From positions 248,001 through 312,000 of the forward strand of contig MU400508.1 in NCBI GenBank assembly GCA_022578965.1: 64,000 nt of DNA, written 5' to 3'. The notes beneath the pieces were generated by a model that had not been told where the DNA came from, made no database searches, and was given only the letters and a program-made list of their open reading frames with translations. Below are positions 22,476-38,158 of the stretch, in pieces. Origin of the DNA: Xylaria sp. FL1777. Its lineage: Eukaryota; Ascomycota; Sordariomycetes; Xylariales; Xylariaceae. Position 1 is the stretch's first letter; each line of letters opens with the position of its first letter. The position numbers and the translations under genes are program-made.

Positions 22476-24339
22476 TTCGGAACGGTGTGGTATTCTATAC
22501 CTAAGTTAGCAATGTTTGATAATTATCTTAACGAATAGCAACTGACGAATCCTTAGTGAAGCAGTCAGGTCGATAGTCCTCTGAGAGCTCACTCAGCCCT
22601 CTCAGAAAGACGACTGAGTGAGTGCGTGTTGGGTATAGGTATCTAGCTGTCTGTTCTTTTAGGCTGTGACTCCTAGATGTCCTGATGGATTTCCTGTTTC
22701 GCAGGCAGGTAAAAAAATGGAAGTAACTAGATGTTGGGTTGTTTAACTTCCGGGGCGATTCTCTGGCTTCAGTCAGTCTGAAGTCAGAGAATGCAGCATC
22801 AAACGATGATATGGGAAGGTAGAGGTTACACGGGAAGGTTTTCGAGAGTGTGGCCACATATGTGAACTGTAGTGAATCTATTTTGGTGTTAATGCTTCTG
22901 ACCATTCACTGGTGCGGTAGTGTCGTCGATGTTTGGTTGACTGTCAGCACCAAGGTTGACGTGAAGAATAAACAAAGCTGCACAACAATAATGATCTTCA
23001 TATCCATAAGTACCTAAGTGCTACTAGTATGTAAGTAAGACTTAGAACACAAGGCTTGTCTATATTTTTAAGCTTGAAGCCAGTAATTTCACTTATAAAA
23101 ATCTGATAATCATGCTTGGGCTTGGGCTTGATTTCGTAAAACATGATAAAATAGGAGTTTATCATTAGCATAAGGTACTTATCCTATCACAAGTTACAAG
23201 CTAGTGGAAGTATTAATAATTAAGCAATACTCAGCTGTTTTTATCATTCGCAGAGGTTGAAATACAACAGGAGACTTGGTAATATCCTGCTATGGACATT
23301 ATTCACTTTGCGTACAATGTACATTCTTTCCATATCTGTATTATTGCAGCCTTGTAGGAGGTATATTATATCTTGTCTCTCCAAGCTAGACCTGTTAAAG
23401 AAGGTAAAATTATTATTATCTGCCCTGATCACCTCATATTTTCACTCTTGACAAGCTGGAGAATTCAGCTTACACCTTTAACCTTTAACTTTTACAAACC
23501 TATACGCCTCATTTCTGAAGATAATCGATAGAAACTGGATCTCTTCCAATTGACATTGTTTATATTGTACGAGTAGGACCCGTAAGTAGGGATATTGAGA
23601 TGCAGACGGAGAGAGAGATAATACATCCTCAATCCTGATGGTCTCTACATAATATATACCAGGCCAAACATTAACAAGTATCAATTGATCATCCGTGAAA
23701 GGCAAGATCTACAAAGTACAAGCTACTTTAAATTCCTGCAGTATTGATTGCATTTAATACCTCTATTCTACCAGTTGATACTAATCCCGAGTCCGTGGAA
23801 ATACCCCCCTTGTACCGGATGGCCTTTCATCCCTTTTTTTGGAAAGAGCACTGGCTCTCGGTACCTTTGTTCGTGGATTACACCATTGCCATTGCTACGT
23901 AGATGCAGCTGTTGTAAGTAATTCTTGCTAGTGATGCTGCCAAAGCCACCAGGTCAAGCCTTTTCCCATTATAAAACCCTTGTCCTATTTTCATTCACAC
24001 ACTTGGCCATAGCTTTCATGTGAGTGAGGTTTCCTCCCATGAGATTTTATAGTCAGAGAATAAGCTAGCTGCAATGGGCAGGGGGACGGACATATACGTA
24101 GGATGAACCCACCCAACAACCTCGATACTGTTTTCAGCCAGAATATTGCTCTTCTTACTCAAGTGTGTTACCGACCTGATTGGATTCTGCAAGTCTAGAG
24201 AATCTTGCTGAATAGGGTGGTGCAACAAACGAATGTTGTATTGATCAATATGGAAAACCTGAAGGGAGTAAGTAGTACCAACCAATTATAAAAAAAGACT
24301 TGATACAAAGTGAATACGAAGAAAGCAAAAAAGAAGGTA
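22476..24339. other. AT-rich gene-free region
   Basis: Nothing supportable on either strand. It is AT-rich compared with the coding blocks. The ORFs here (for example 22528-22905, minus) have no motif and are probably chance. Confidence 0.5.
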
Positions 24340-24427
24340 TGCCCCCATCCCGGATCGAACGAGAGACCTTGTCATAACCTTGATACAAGAATACAAGTGA
24401 CACGCGCTACCACTACGCCATAGGGGC
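24340..24427 (-). tRNA. tRNA-Thr (anticodon UGU) with 16-nt intron
   Basis: Read leftward, the sequence folds into a full cloverleaf. The acceptor GCCCCTA pairs with the 3' strand TGGGGGC, followed by discriminator A. The D arm is GCGT/GCGC with A14, GG and A21. The anticodon arm TGTCA/TGACA has loop C-T-TGT-A-A interrupted after position 37 by TTCTTGTATCAAGGTT. The variable loop is AGGTC. The T arm TCTCG/CGGGA has loop TTCGATC (B box). A T6 run at 24332-24327 just downstream is a pol III terminator. The anticodon loop CTTGTAA matches eukaryotic tRNA-Thr(UGU). It sits at the left border of the betaine-type cluster. Confidence 0.93.
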
Positions 24428-25005
24428 ATTGGACAACCAATTGTTGAACCGCCTAACCAATTTAGGCGTTATCATCTATTGTGCCAGCCAATTAATTAGT
24501 ATGGGGTTTACCCCTTAATCCGGCCTGGGTCGTGAATATGCCGCAACAAGTAAGTTAAGACCTAGGCTAATACAAAGCTACAGCAATACAAGTGACTAAC
24601 CTAACTAGGTATCTAGGTAGATTTGAATGTCTGGCCAGTCCTAATTCCCACATACATCCGGAAGCTGGCAATCGAATAAGGCCGGAATAAATCTAAAGCT
24701 TGTTCTATCCTTACTCATCCTGATAAGTATACCAATGTCATCCGCCCGGATGCGAGTCACGTGAGCGGGGGTAGGAAGACGAACGCCGTGACGACTTATA
24801 CAACCGAAATACTGGGTCTGCTATGGGCGATACCGGCACGATGTATCTAAGTGCCAAGGTCTAAGTAGACCGCCAGGGCGTGGTGGTTAAGTGAGAGGTG
24901 AAGAAGGCATAAATAAATTGAAGTACGTGATTGTTACACCACAAGCGTAGCAGGTATTCATTCACGTTATTCTTTCATCCCTCGTCGTCGTTTTATATAA
25001 AAAAA
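24428..25005. other. Intergenic; promoter of the sarcosine-oxidase-like gene
   Basis: No gene. It contains the shared TCACGTGA element (24757-24764) and a TTTATATAA tract about 10-20 bp before the ATG at 25006. Confidence 0.5.
24757..24768 (+). promoter_or_regulatory. Shared cluster motif TCACGTGA-GCGG, copy 1
   Basis: The perfect palindrome TCACGTGA is followed by GCGG, about 240 bp upstream of the sarcosine-oxidase-like ATG. The same 8-mer followed by [GT]CG[GT] recurs upstream of the Rieske and dimethylglycine-oxidase genes. CACGTG suits a bHLH factor. The flanking CG-rich triplets also suit a Zn(II)2Cys6 factor such as the one encoded in the cluster. Confidence 0.6.
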
Positions 25006-26437
25006 ATGTCATCTAGCAAGGACTCTTACATCATTGTCGGAGCTGGCGTTTTTGGCGTATCGACAGCCTACCACCTCATCAAGAAATACCCCAACGCATC
25101 AGTGACCCTTGTTGATCGGGATGCCTATGATGCCGAGACTCGCGTAGCTGCCTCGTGGGATTGGAACAAGGTAGTGCGGGCAGACTATGATGACATCGTG
25201 TACTGTGAGCTCGCTCTCGAGGCGCAGGACGTCTTCAGATCCGATCCCCTATGGCAGCCATATTTCCATGAGACTGGTCTCATATGGACATGTCGCGATG
25301 ATTATGCTCAAAACGTCATCAACAATTACAAACGTCTTGGAAGAAAAGCCGACATCAAAGCCGTGTCTGTTGAGGAAGCGCGCAAGTTATTCGGAGGGTT
25401 ATTCGATAGTGCTGACTATACCGGCGTTAAGGAGGTACTTATAAACCCAACAGGGGGATGGGGGGCTGCCGGAGATTCGTTACGCGCAATTACTCGCAAG
25501 GCCCTGGAGTTAGGTGTCAAGTACGAGGTGGCTGAGGTTTCAACATTGCTTTTGGATAAGAGTGGGAATTGTTCCGGTATTCGAACAGCAAAGGGAAACC
25601 ACTTGAAAGCAACACACACTATTATCTGTGCTGGGGCTTACACTCCGACGTTGCTGGAATATAGTGCCGTCAACAGTGGTCTACCCAATATTGCGGCCGG
25701 ATTCAGACTCGTTGCAGGCGGCATCACGACAGGAATGGCTAAGTTAGATGATGAGTCGCATGCAATCTTCGGGTCCATGCCGGTGGCTTTTCAAGGGTAT
25801 ACTGCCAAAGAGGGTAAGGGTGCTCTTCCGAACGTGCTCCGCCTCGCATGAAAATCTAACCATTTGAACAGGCCCCTTCATTGGCTCTCTTCCGCCGACC
25901 CCAGACGATCGTGAGATGAAGTGGTGGGGACAGACAATCTTCAAAAACACCAGAGAAGTGCTACCCGGTCATTACGTCTCATCCCCGCCTGCAAAGCCAG
26001 ATTACGCTCAATGGGAGGTGTCTAAAAGGCTTAAGGATGACATCAAATATGCAAACCATGTTTTCTATGGCAAGAAGACAGCGCATTGGGAGTTGACAAA
26101 ACATCGTATTTGCTGGTAAGTCTCACATTTCCGCGGATATAAACAGTTGACTAATGGTTTGGATAGGGACGCCTTCACCACAAGCTCCGATTTCATTATC
26201 TCTCCACACTCGGCTGCAAAAGGTTTATACATTGCAACCGGTGGCTCGTTCCATGGTTACAAATTCTTCCCCGTGATCGGGAAGTACATTATACAGATGC
26301 TAGAGGGTCAGCTGTCTCCTCTGTTGACGGAGAAATGGGCCTGGGATAGACAACGCCCGGATCCAGCCTTGTTCCCAGACTGGCCTAGGTCAGAAATGAA
26401 GGATTTATTAGATCCGGTACTAACTTCGAAGTTGTAG
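25006..26437 (+). CDS. Sarcosine oxidase / fructosyl-amine-oxidase-like flavoenzyme, PTS1, 440 aa
   Basis: FAD-dependent amine oxidase; the likely reaction is sarcosine + O2 to glycine, formaldehyde and H2O2 (substrate inferred from the cluster). Exons are 25006-25813, 25872-26115 and 26167-26437, total 1323 nt. The ATG at 25006 is used because the in-frame upstream codons are non-ATG. The FAD motif is G12-x-G14-x-x-G17 in YIIVGAGVFG. Cys350 in RICWDAFT aligns with the cysteine that carries covalent flavin in monomeric sarcosine oxidase and amadoriases. The C-terminal GLYIATGGSFHGYKFFPVIG is the family FAD-binding signature. The protein ends TSKL, a textbook peroxisomal PTS1, so it should act in peroxisomes with catalase. 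Fructosyl amino acid oxidase is the main alternative. A decayed paralogue lies at 52.2 kb. Confidence 0.85.
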
Positions 26438-28042
26438 ATTAATAATAATTAGAACTTCTTTAATCATCTCAATATGTATTGCAACTTTGCACCAATTCGT
26501 TCACACTTGTTCATCAGGCTCTTAGATTTCTTGTCGGATACAAGTCTCATCCTAGTTAGGGAATAGGTATCTGGTAATAAGACTCAATAGACAGAGACAG
26601 TATAATCGTGTCAGCACCCTAGAACGTGTCTATTGCATGACTGGCTAACCTAAGTCAAAGTCGTGTAGCGCAAATCTTGGAAGAGTTGGTATTTGAAGAA
26701 ATTATTAGCTGCACAAAAAAAGGAGAGAGAAAAACTTGATATTCTGTCCAACCCGGGGTGAAAACGCAAAGGAACCTGCTGATTTCGATCACGATTTTTG
26801 ATTGGGTAGAACATCACAATAGCACCACAGTCTAGACCGCAGGAAGCTCCTGGCATGCAACCACGTGGACCGCGTCGGGCAGAAACATCGTGACACATTA
26901 CAACCAGATTTTTCTCTTGACACGTATCTGGATCGAAACGCGGAGGTGGAGAAGTTCAAACTGCAGAGACTGAGCTACCTTCCCGCCTCGGACTCTAACT
27001 CCGTTGCCGACGGACCAGTGAATCTTTCTACTTGTCTATGTATCAATCTACATTGCTAGTGTCTAACTACAACGTGTTGATATTAACTAGATGATCATAT
27101 CAGTGTAATTCAGTAGAAAGTAAGCAACTAAACAAGTTAGGAAATTCATACGGAAATGTTTATTCTTTCAAAGGGATAATTAAGTTCTAATGAGTGTTAG
27201 TTTAAATTGATAATTGCAAATTTTATAGCTTAGACGAGAGGTAGCGATTCATCTTTACACACGTTTTTGACTCTTTGAAGCCCACTCATGGAAACATAAC
27301 CGCCAATGAAGTCGATGATATAAGGGTAAGTCTCTGATTATTTTCGCATTATCTCTCTATCCTCAAAGCCTTGTTCGACAGCCAATAGCAGTCCTAGGGG
27401 TTAATCTTTATGGTTGCGTAGAAGATCCTAAAACACCTCGGTTGAATCAATCTCCTACATCCATGTTACTTCTATTTTCCTGTAGTTGCTGGAGTCGCCA
27501 CATTTCTATCGTACACTTAACTTCTGATATTGCCTACCGTGGAAAATGGGAGTCCGATGATGCATCATGCATTCTTCTCTACCTGATACTGATCCTGCGT
27601 TATCTGATGGGCACGAGACTCCCGTACGTTCCGGGCTTACAGCGTTGCAATAGGAGTAGCTCCACACAAAGGAGTGAAATGGATGGCAAGTAAGTTGCCG
27701 AGGAGGCATACTTCTTCAATACCGATCACGTGAGCGTATCTCGGGGAGCCTCCTCCGCAGCTATTGTGGTTATACGCCCGGTCATGTGATTGATACTTCA
27801 ACCGCCTTTGGGTACCTAGGTATACTATCATATCTGGTGCATCGTCACAATCGTGATTAGCAAGGTGATAATAGGGGTAGGATTGGATAGGAGAGCCGTG
27901 GCCTATAGCCCAATCCCGATAGCAGTGAGAGGGGGAGGCCATATACATAGGGAATGTCCGCCGTACTGTAGTTATCATTTCTCTCACCTCTATACTTCTA
28001 TCGTATGACAATATACATCAAATTAATTAAGTGCAATTCATT
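26438..28042. other. Intergenic within the cluster
   Basis: No supportable gene. A short plus frame at 26865-27059 has coding-like composition (DTYLDRNAEVEKFKLQRLSY) but no homology I recognise; it may be a relic. It contains TACCTAGGTA (27813-27822) and the shared cluster motif (27726-27737) ahead of the Rieske gene. Confidence 0.45.
27726..27737 (+). promoter_or_regulatory. Shared cluster motif TCACGTGA-GCGT, copy 2
   Basis: CCGA-TCACGTGA-GCGT, about 310 bp upstream of the Rieske oxygenase ATG. The core 8-mer is identical to copies 1 and 3. CCG half-sites flank it as in copy 3. Confidence 0.6.
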
Positions 28043-29427
28043 ATGGCTGAACTCTCTATTTACTATTCGCCCCAGATTCTTCTGTTGACTATATCCGCGT
28101 CCTTGGTTGCTATAGCCCTTTCATACTTATCAAGGTTCTCAAGCTTAAGATGGATCTCTAAGGGTTTCTCTAAGGCTAAGGATGAGAAGAAGAAGACTGT
28201 CAGAGCTCTGCCGGGCTCCTGGTATCTGTCTCAAGAGATGTACGAGCTCGAGAGGCGAGCGATTTTTTCAAAGAAATGGCTTCTCACAACACATAAAATA
28301 AGACTGCCGAACCCGGGAGACTGGCTGCGATACCAGGTAGCCGGCTTCGATTTTGTTATCGCAAAGGATCGCTCCGGAGTTATCAGTGCGTTCCACAACG
28401 TCTGTAGACATCGAGCCTTTCCAGTTGTGACAAGCGATGGAGGGAACAACAGTGTCCTTGCTTGCAAGTACCACAACTGGTCCTATTCTCTCAATGGCAA
28501 GCTCACCAAAGCGCCATCGTATCAAGATATGGAAGAGTTCGACAGAAGTCAAAATAGCCTGTTTCCTATCCATGTCCATATCGACACTAATGGATTCATT
28601 TGGGTAAATATGGAGGCCGCAGAGAAGCCGACTACGGCATGGGAAGAAGACTATAAGAACATCGACAAGCAGGCTAGATTCAAAGCCTATAATTTTGATG
28701 ACTACGTATTTGACCACACTTGGCAAATGGAGGGAGAATATAACTGGAAACTTCTGGGAGACAATTACAACGAATGTTATCACTGCCCAACTACGCACCC
28801 TGATATCCCGACCGTCGCCGATCTCAGCGCTTATGGTGTTGTCACGGAGAATTCGTACGTTCAACATCTCGGCAACCCAACACCTGAACAAATTGCAAAA
28901 GGCTTCAATGTGGCGGCCACATTCTACTTCCCCAATGCCTCAATGAACGTCTCGTAAGTATATAATTGTCGTTGCGTCAAGACGGAAAATGTCACTGACT
29001 CGTGTCTAGACCACACTTCTTCTTCATACAACGATTCATTCCTAAGAGCCCTAACACGTCGATCATGTACTACGAGGTCTACCGCAACAAGAACTCATCC
29101 GACGAAGACTTTCAAGTAATTAACAATATCTACAAGCGCGTCATGTCGGAGGATAAATATCTTTGCGCCAATGCGCACAAGAATATCCAAACCGGCGTGT
29201 TTGTCAATGGGGAGCTGCACCCGAAGATGGAACAGGGGCCCCTCTTCTTCCAGAAGCTTGTACGTGATCTTGTCACGGACCACCACAAGCAGGAAAAGAA
29301 GGCCGGGCAAGAGATCTGGCCGGCTCGACAGAGACTCCCAGGTAGTGCGAAGGCGAGCGAGGAAGATCTCGATTTTTGTTCGGCAGTGGATTGCACGAAT
29401 TTGAAAAAGGAGGGTCTTGATTGGTGA
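28043..29427 (+). CDS. Membrane-anchored Rieske oxygenase, glycine betaine/carnitine-type, 442 aa
   Basis: Rieske non-haem iron oxygenase; the predicted reaction is oxidative N-demethylation of glycine betaine (or a related trimethylamine such as carnitine). Exons are 28043-28953 and 29010-29427, total 1329 nt; the ATG at 28043 is the first in frame. The [2Fe-2S] ligands are Cys121, His123, Cys141 and His144 (NVCRHRAF...LACKYHNWSY). The catalytic iron site is NYNECYHCPTTHP with His247 and His252. The bridging acid is Glu244, as in CntA-type oxygenases, rather than the usual Asp. Residues about 10-31 form a hydrophobic helix, which bacterial relatives lack, so the enzyme is probably anchored in a membrane. 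No ferredoxin/flavin reductase partner is encoded nearby. Choline monooxygenase activity is the chief alternative. Confidence 0.85.
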
Positions 29428-30546
29428 TTCTTAGCCTGTTATCGTGATTGCTCGTGGATTTTCGTTGCATTTTCTTCACTCGTTCGAAGCGGGAGTTTAC
29501 CGGGGATACTGTATTTAGTCTAGGGGTAAATATTTTTCCTTTATGAAGATCCTCTCTTTGTTGCAATTTCGGGGTATTGCACTCGTAATACCACTAAATT
29601 GATATTGATTTGGATTATTTTTGATGGGAAAACGCTTTCTCTACCGTCCCGACTGGTTAAAGCTGGGGTACTAGCTGTATGACTGGTTACGTCACCTTGG
29701 CCACATGATATCACAAGCGTATACTATTTATCAAGAGCTCATGAATTCACGTATATACGACAGGTAGTCATTATCGGATCAGCGTACAGTAACCCCACCT
29801 ATATCGGAGCACATTGACAAACAAAATATATTGATCCAGTTTGACGGGACCCTTTGCGAACACGTAACTGATCCCCTAGCTTCCCCGGGAATATGGGGTC
29901 TACTTAATATAGAATGCCCAGGGCCGATATGTACCATGAATGATAACGTGTAGCTAAAGCAGCGTTAGGGGCAAACCATTTATCTTGTCATGACGTTGTC
30001 TAAATAGGTAGACCCCTCCCCTCCGAACAGACCTTATCACCGGCTTCGGCGATAGTCAAGGGGTCGAATAGATAGAGGCGCAAGGGGTGTTGGCAATTAA
30101 CTAGCTGTTAGTTTGGCGCCACGGTATCGTGTCAGGGTTGTCAAGGGTAGATTGTGGGTTTTTACTAGCATACAAGTGAACACGTGAATACGGCTCTCGA
30201 TTCGGCTTTTGTTGTTTCGTGGTAGGGGAAAAGACAGAGTTTGTCTAATTGGTAGCCCAAATATCCTGTCGTGACAACTACGCAGTAAGACAATGATGTT
30301 ACCCGATTTTGGTCACACGATCGGCGAATCCTCCACATGATAATAGGCAGCGTTCTTGGTCTAGACCACAACATGGATCCATGTATATGCGTACACTAAA
30401 CGGCCCCGCACACGCCAAAGCATACAGTTATAGTCCACTCGTCTACATGTAACTAATGTCAGCTTCTCTACGACGGTCTTTAACAACTTAATCTGGGCGG
30501 TTTTCTTCTGCTGTCGGCCTCTTCAGAGACGAGTCTTCTTGACTTG
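29428..30546. other. Intergenic; promoter of the regulator gene
   Basis: No gene. A variant of the cluster motif, AACACGTGAATACGG, lies at 30179-30193, about 360 bp before the regulator ATG. It shares the CACGTGA core and a CGG but not the full consensus. Confidence 0.4.
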
Positions 30547-32969
30547 ATGACGCCGCCAGGCGAAAGCACCAATTATCGTGGCAGACGACGTTCACACCAT
30601 GCCTGTCTTCCTTGCAGGTCTGTGCTAAGTTACAATTCTAATTTGCTTAGTGCTCGCCTCTAATTGCATCGCATACTAACCTTGATATAGGAGGAAGAAG
30701 ACACGATGTCCCGGCGAAAAGCCAGCTTGTTCTAGTTGTACCCGCCTTAAGCAGTCTTGTTCTTATTCCTCCTTATTAAAATCCCCCTCACGTGGCGGTC
30801 CATCGGTATTATATGCGGCACAACCCCAATTGATGAACCTCCCTTGACAATCAGTAGGAAGAAAGGCTGGCCACCTTGGAGGAGAAATTGGATCTAATTT
30901 TAAAAGGGCACTTGTACAGATAACCGCACCGATAACTAAAGCTTAAGCCCCAACTCTCTAATTACTAATCTAGGCCGGAATACTCAAGACGAACAGCCCT
31001 AGAACAACCAGCTGAGAACATCGCGGAGGATTCAGAGACGTCTGATTCCCCAACCCCAGCACCTGAGCGGCGGAATTACCCTGACAGGAATGCCTCAACT
31101 GCTCTATCCGATTCCGAAAGTTCGGATACGCGCCCCGGCCCGGCAGATATAGCTACTGGGATTCATCTCTACTTCAAGTATTGTCACAGACAACCAATTT
31201 GGTGCTTTGAACGCGATGATATCAACAATTACAGCTCGCTTCCCCACGAACTTGTCTGCAGCATTCTCTGTCTGACCGCACGCTTTTCTAATAAGCGTGA
31301 TCAGTTACAGCTCTATGGTCATAATGTCAGGCCGTTGATCATGCTTCGCATTGCCAATGGCACAGTAGTATTGGAGACGATTGAAAGCTTGTGCTTACTT
31401 TCATATTCCTTTTTCATAGGTACGGCTCAACTCCGCAGCTTTGGTGAGGCCATAGGCTAACGTGAATGCAGACGGTAACATTAGTCTTGGCCAATTCCAT
31501 GTTGGTTTAGCTCTCCAACTTTGTCGGTCAGCTATGCTTGATCTCGAATCAGCTTATACTACCGAGGACCCGGCTACTGAGCGAAAGAAGAGGCTATTTT
31601 GGAGCCTTCAGCTGCTTGAGCAGTTTTACGGTCGTCAAACTGGCCTTCCTAGTGTTCCCACCGATATTGGCCCATCTTCTTATTCTTCAACCAGCCGGGG
31701 TCAGAGACTGCTTTCAGAACTAAACTCGACTCGGCCGGCCCTACCTACTGAGATCCACGGATCTTCCGAATCATGTGAACCTGGTATCTGGAATACAGGT
31801 CTCCATCTAGGATGGGTTTGGAGCCGCGTGAGGAAGTTCGTTTCGGACTGTGCTCACAACATATTGAAGGAGCCTTGGCGGCATGATTCAACGTACGCTG
31901 TGGTTCAGTCCGACTTTATGGAAACTGAGAACAGGATCCCCATGTGCCACAGATATGATTCAGTCAAGTTCTACGTGCGTACGGTGGAAGAGCTGAGGAG
32001 AAATCACGACTATTGGGCTCCATGGCTAAAAGAGCAATTCACTTACCATGTCATCCCTACAGTGTTAAATCATCCATTCCTCTATATTGTCGGGGCTCAA
32101 CACAATCCGAATCTGGCAATTCCCAACACCTTCTGGAAGAGATCATCTGAGCTCGCATTGCTTCATGCTACTTGGATTGTCCGCATGATTGATATGATTG
32201 TAGACAAGCAAGTACAACTAGTTGATCCATTTTTAGGGCACGTAGCTGCGATTGCTGCCACAGTACACTTATACTACTGTTGTGCTGCAGCTGCCGGACT
32301 CAAGCAAAAGTCCAAGACGGATTTCGCGAAATGTAGGAGATTTATAAAGGGGTTCGTGCCTTTCTCCCCGGCTTGTGCCGCTTTGGTATGTTCCCTTTGG
32401 AAATCAACAAGGGGCGCGCTAATGGTTCTAAGGATCGCAATCTGGATAACATGGCACGGATCGCAGGTGGGTATCAGAATATCGACATGGACGAATGGAT
32501 CCCATCCAAGCTCTATCTCAGCGTGCCTCTGATGTGGGATATTCTACAATTCAACTGTGTCGCAGACTGTAAAGGGATTCCTACCGTAGATCTACTACAT
32601 CCTTCCATTATCTCCAGCACCCCGGAGGAGGATCTAGGCGATAATTCTACGCTGGAAATCGACGTCGCTACATCACCAGAGATAAAAATAGACACTGCGA
32701 ATGGGGGACAAGATGCGCCTTCGCTTTCCCGCCGGGCCCATGTCAAACCAAGCCAAGCAGAAGCTTCGGGACAGACCGTCTGGAATGAAGCATCTCTTGA
32801 GCAAAGCGATAATCTCACTTTCAATACTACACCCTGGCTGTACGCAGATCCTTCGCAATTTGCTGGCTTAGGAGATTTAGGTTGGCTCGACTCTCAATCC
32901 ACTGATACTGGAGGGGCGCCTTGGTGGGAGGGAGGAGCTCTCAGTAATGTACGATTTAGTCAATTTTAG
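30547..32969 (+). CDS. Zn(II)2Cys6 transcription factor, 6 exons, 712 aa
   Basis: Fungal binuclear-zinc regulator, nuclear. Exons are 30547-30617, 30691-30805, 30858-30913, 30974-31419, 31472-32385 and 32433-32969, total 2139 nt; all junctions are GT-AG and in phase. The zinc cluster spans the first intron: Cys20, 23, 30, 37, 40 and 47 (HHACLPCRRKKTRCPGEKP and onward). A coiled-coil dimerisation piece follows (ERLATLEEKLDLILKG). The middle region begins IHLYFKYCHRQPIWCFERDD and continues through SLGQFHVGLALQLCRSAMLD. This is the fungal-specific transcription-factor domain. The C-terminus is acidic and Trp/Ser-rich, as for an activation domain. Lying between the Rieske and dimethylglycine-oxidase genes on the same strand, it is the obvious candidate regulator of the cluster; that role is inferred. 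Confidence 0.88.
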
Positions 32970-36788
<3,819 letters not shown>

Positions 36789-38158
36789 GTATATCCACAG
36801 CACTATCTGCAGGTAGGTAAAGTCCTGCCAGTATAGATAGATATGGATAAAGTAGTCAATGGGGATCAGTTTTTGATCTGCGGCATCTTGGGAGAGACCT
36901 TAGCAAACAATTGGTTTTCGCATAGCATTTTGGTCGGTTATTTTATGAGCGATAGGAAGTTGACATGTTTATTTATAATCTTTTGGTTGCATAATATAGC
37001 AAGAATAATGATGTTTTAGATAATATTTATTTCTCACCTTTCAACGAAACTTGATGTCATCATTGTTCTTTAAGCATCCGATCACTCAACATCCAAATCA
37101 ATGCCAAACCTATCATTAAGTAAACTCCTTTCACTTGGGTCTATGATCACCTAGTAATCACCGGATACATGAAACATGGAATTTTGAGAATTGCCTTTGT
37201 TAGGGGGTAATCGACACTTCACCCTGACCGAGTAATGCCCATCCCTCCAATATATCTACCCTACTTCTTCGTTCTACAACTGTAGCATCCTATGACGATC
37301 CCTCTCCCCTTTCCAGAAGCTCAGCTCTGATACTACCGACTTACGTCGAGCTATTTAGCAACGTTCTGATTCTACCAGTAATCAGCTTAGTAGGATAGTG
37401 CTTGAGAAATGAAGCAATGCCGCCGAAGCGGAGGTCAGAAGATTGGCTTCACAGCCGAGGTAGCTTTTCTCATTCTCTGGCACCTACACAAAGAAGCAAC
37501 TGAAGACGAGTAGTAAAACGTGGATAAGAATTTGTACTGTCTCAGGGGCTTCGGTGATGGTCGCGACTAAGCTAGCCCAAGACCATTTCACAAGGTAATT
37601 AAGCAAATTACGATAAAAAAAACAACACTCATTTTCCATAAACGATATCAACAGTGCTTGATAGGCGGTAGGGATAGACGAGCCATTCAGCTGTGAAAGC
37701 CGACAGCAAACATATTATCTCCAACACCCTTCTCATTGCGTCTCAACCCCTAAACAGAGATGAGAGGCGACAGGGCCGCTATACCCTTGGCCTAAGCATC
37801 AAATAATGCGAAAAAGAACCAATTCTCGTAATAAAAACCAGATGGCGCTCATCCGGAAACCGACACAAACCAATACTAGCCAACCACCATCTTCCTTAGT
37901 CGATGATGCCGAGCATCGTGGGGGGACGTGGTTGTTCCTTAAAGACTCCAGCAGCACTCTCCCCAACACTCGCGAATTCCAAGCCAGTTCTCCCTCCACC
38001 GGTAGCAAGGAGGCCAGACATCTTCCTCGCTACACACCGTGACGCTCCAGTAGAAGCATATTTTTCGTAGAGCCATCGTAGGTAAAATATTCGAACGTGA
38101 GTAGAATAGTTCTGTCGGAGGTGGGGGCGGGGGAGGTGCGAACTGCTGAGAGATTGCG
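36789..38158. other. Intergenic
   Basis: AT-rich with no supportable gene. Short overlapping ORFs at 37.8-38.1 kb are opposite-strand chance frames. Confidence 0.5.

Noticed and set aside
24931..25006. Upstream TTG start for the sarcosine-oxidase-like gene
   Set aside because: The ATG at 25006 places the FAD GxGxxG motif at the usual distance; upstream codons are Phe/Ser-rich leader sequence.
28031..28045. Non-ATG GTG start for the Rieske gene giving four extra residues
   Set aside because: Eukaryotic initiation at GTG is unlikely and an in-frame ATG follows at 28043.
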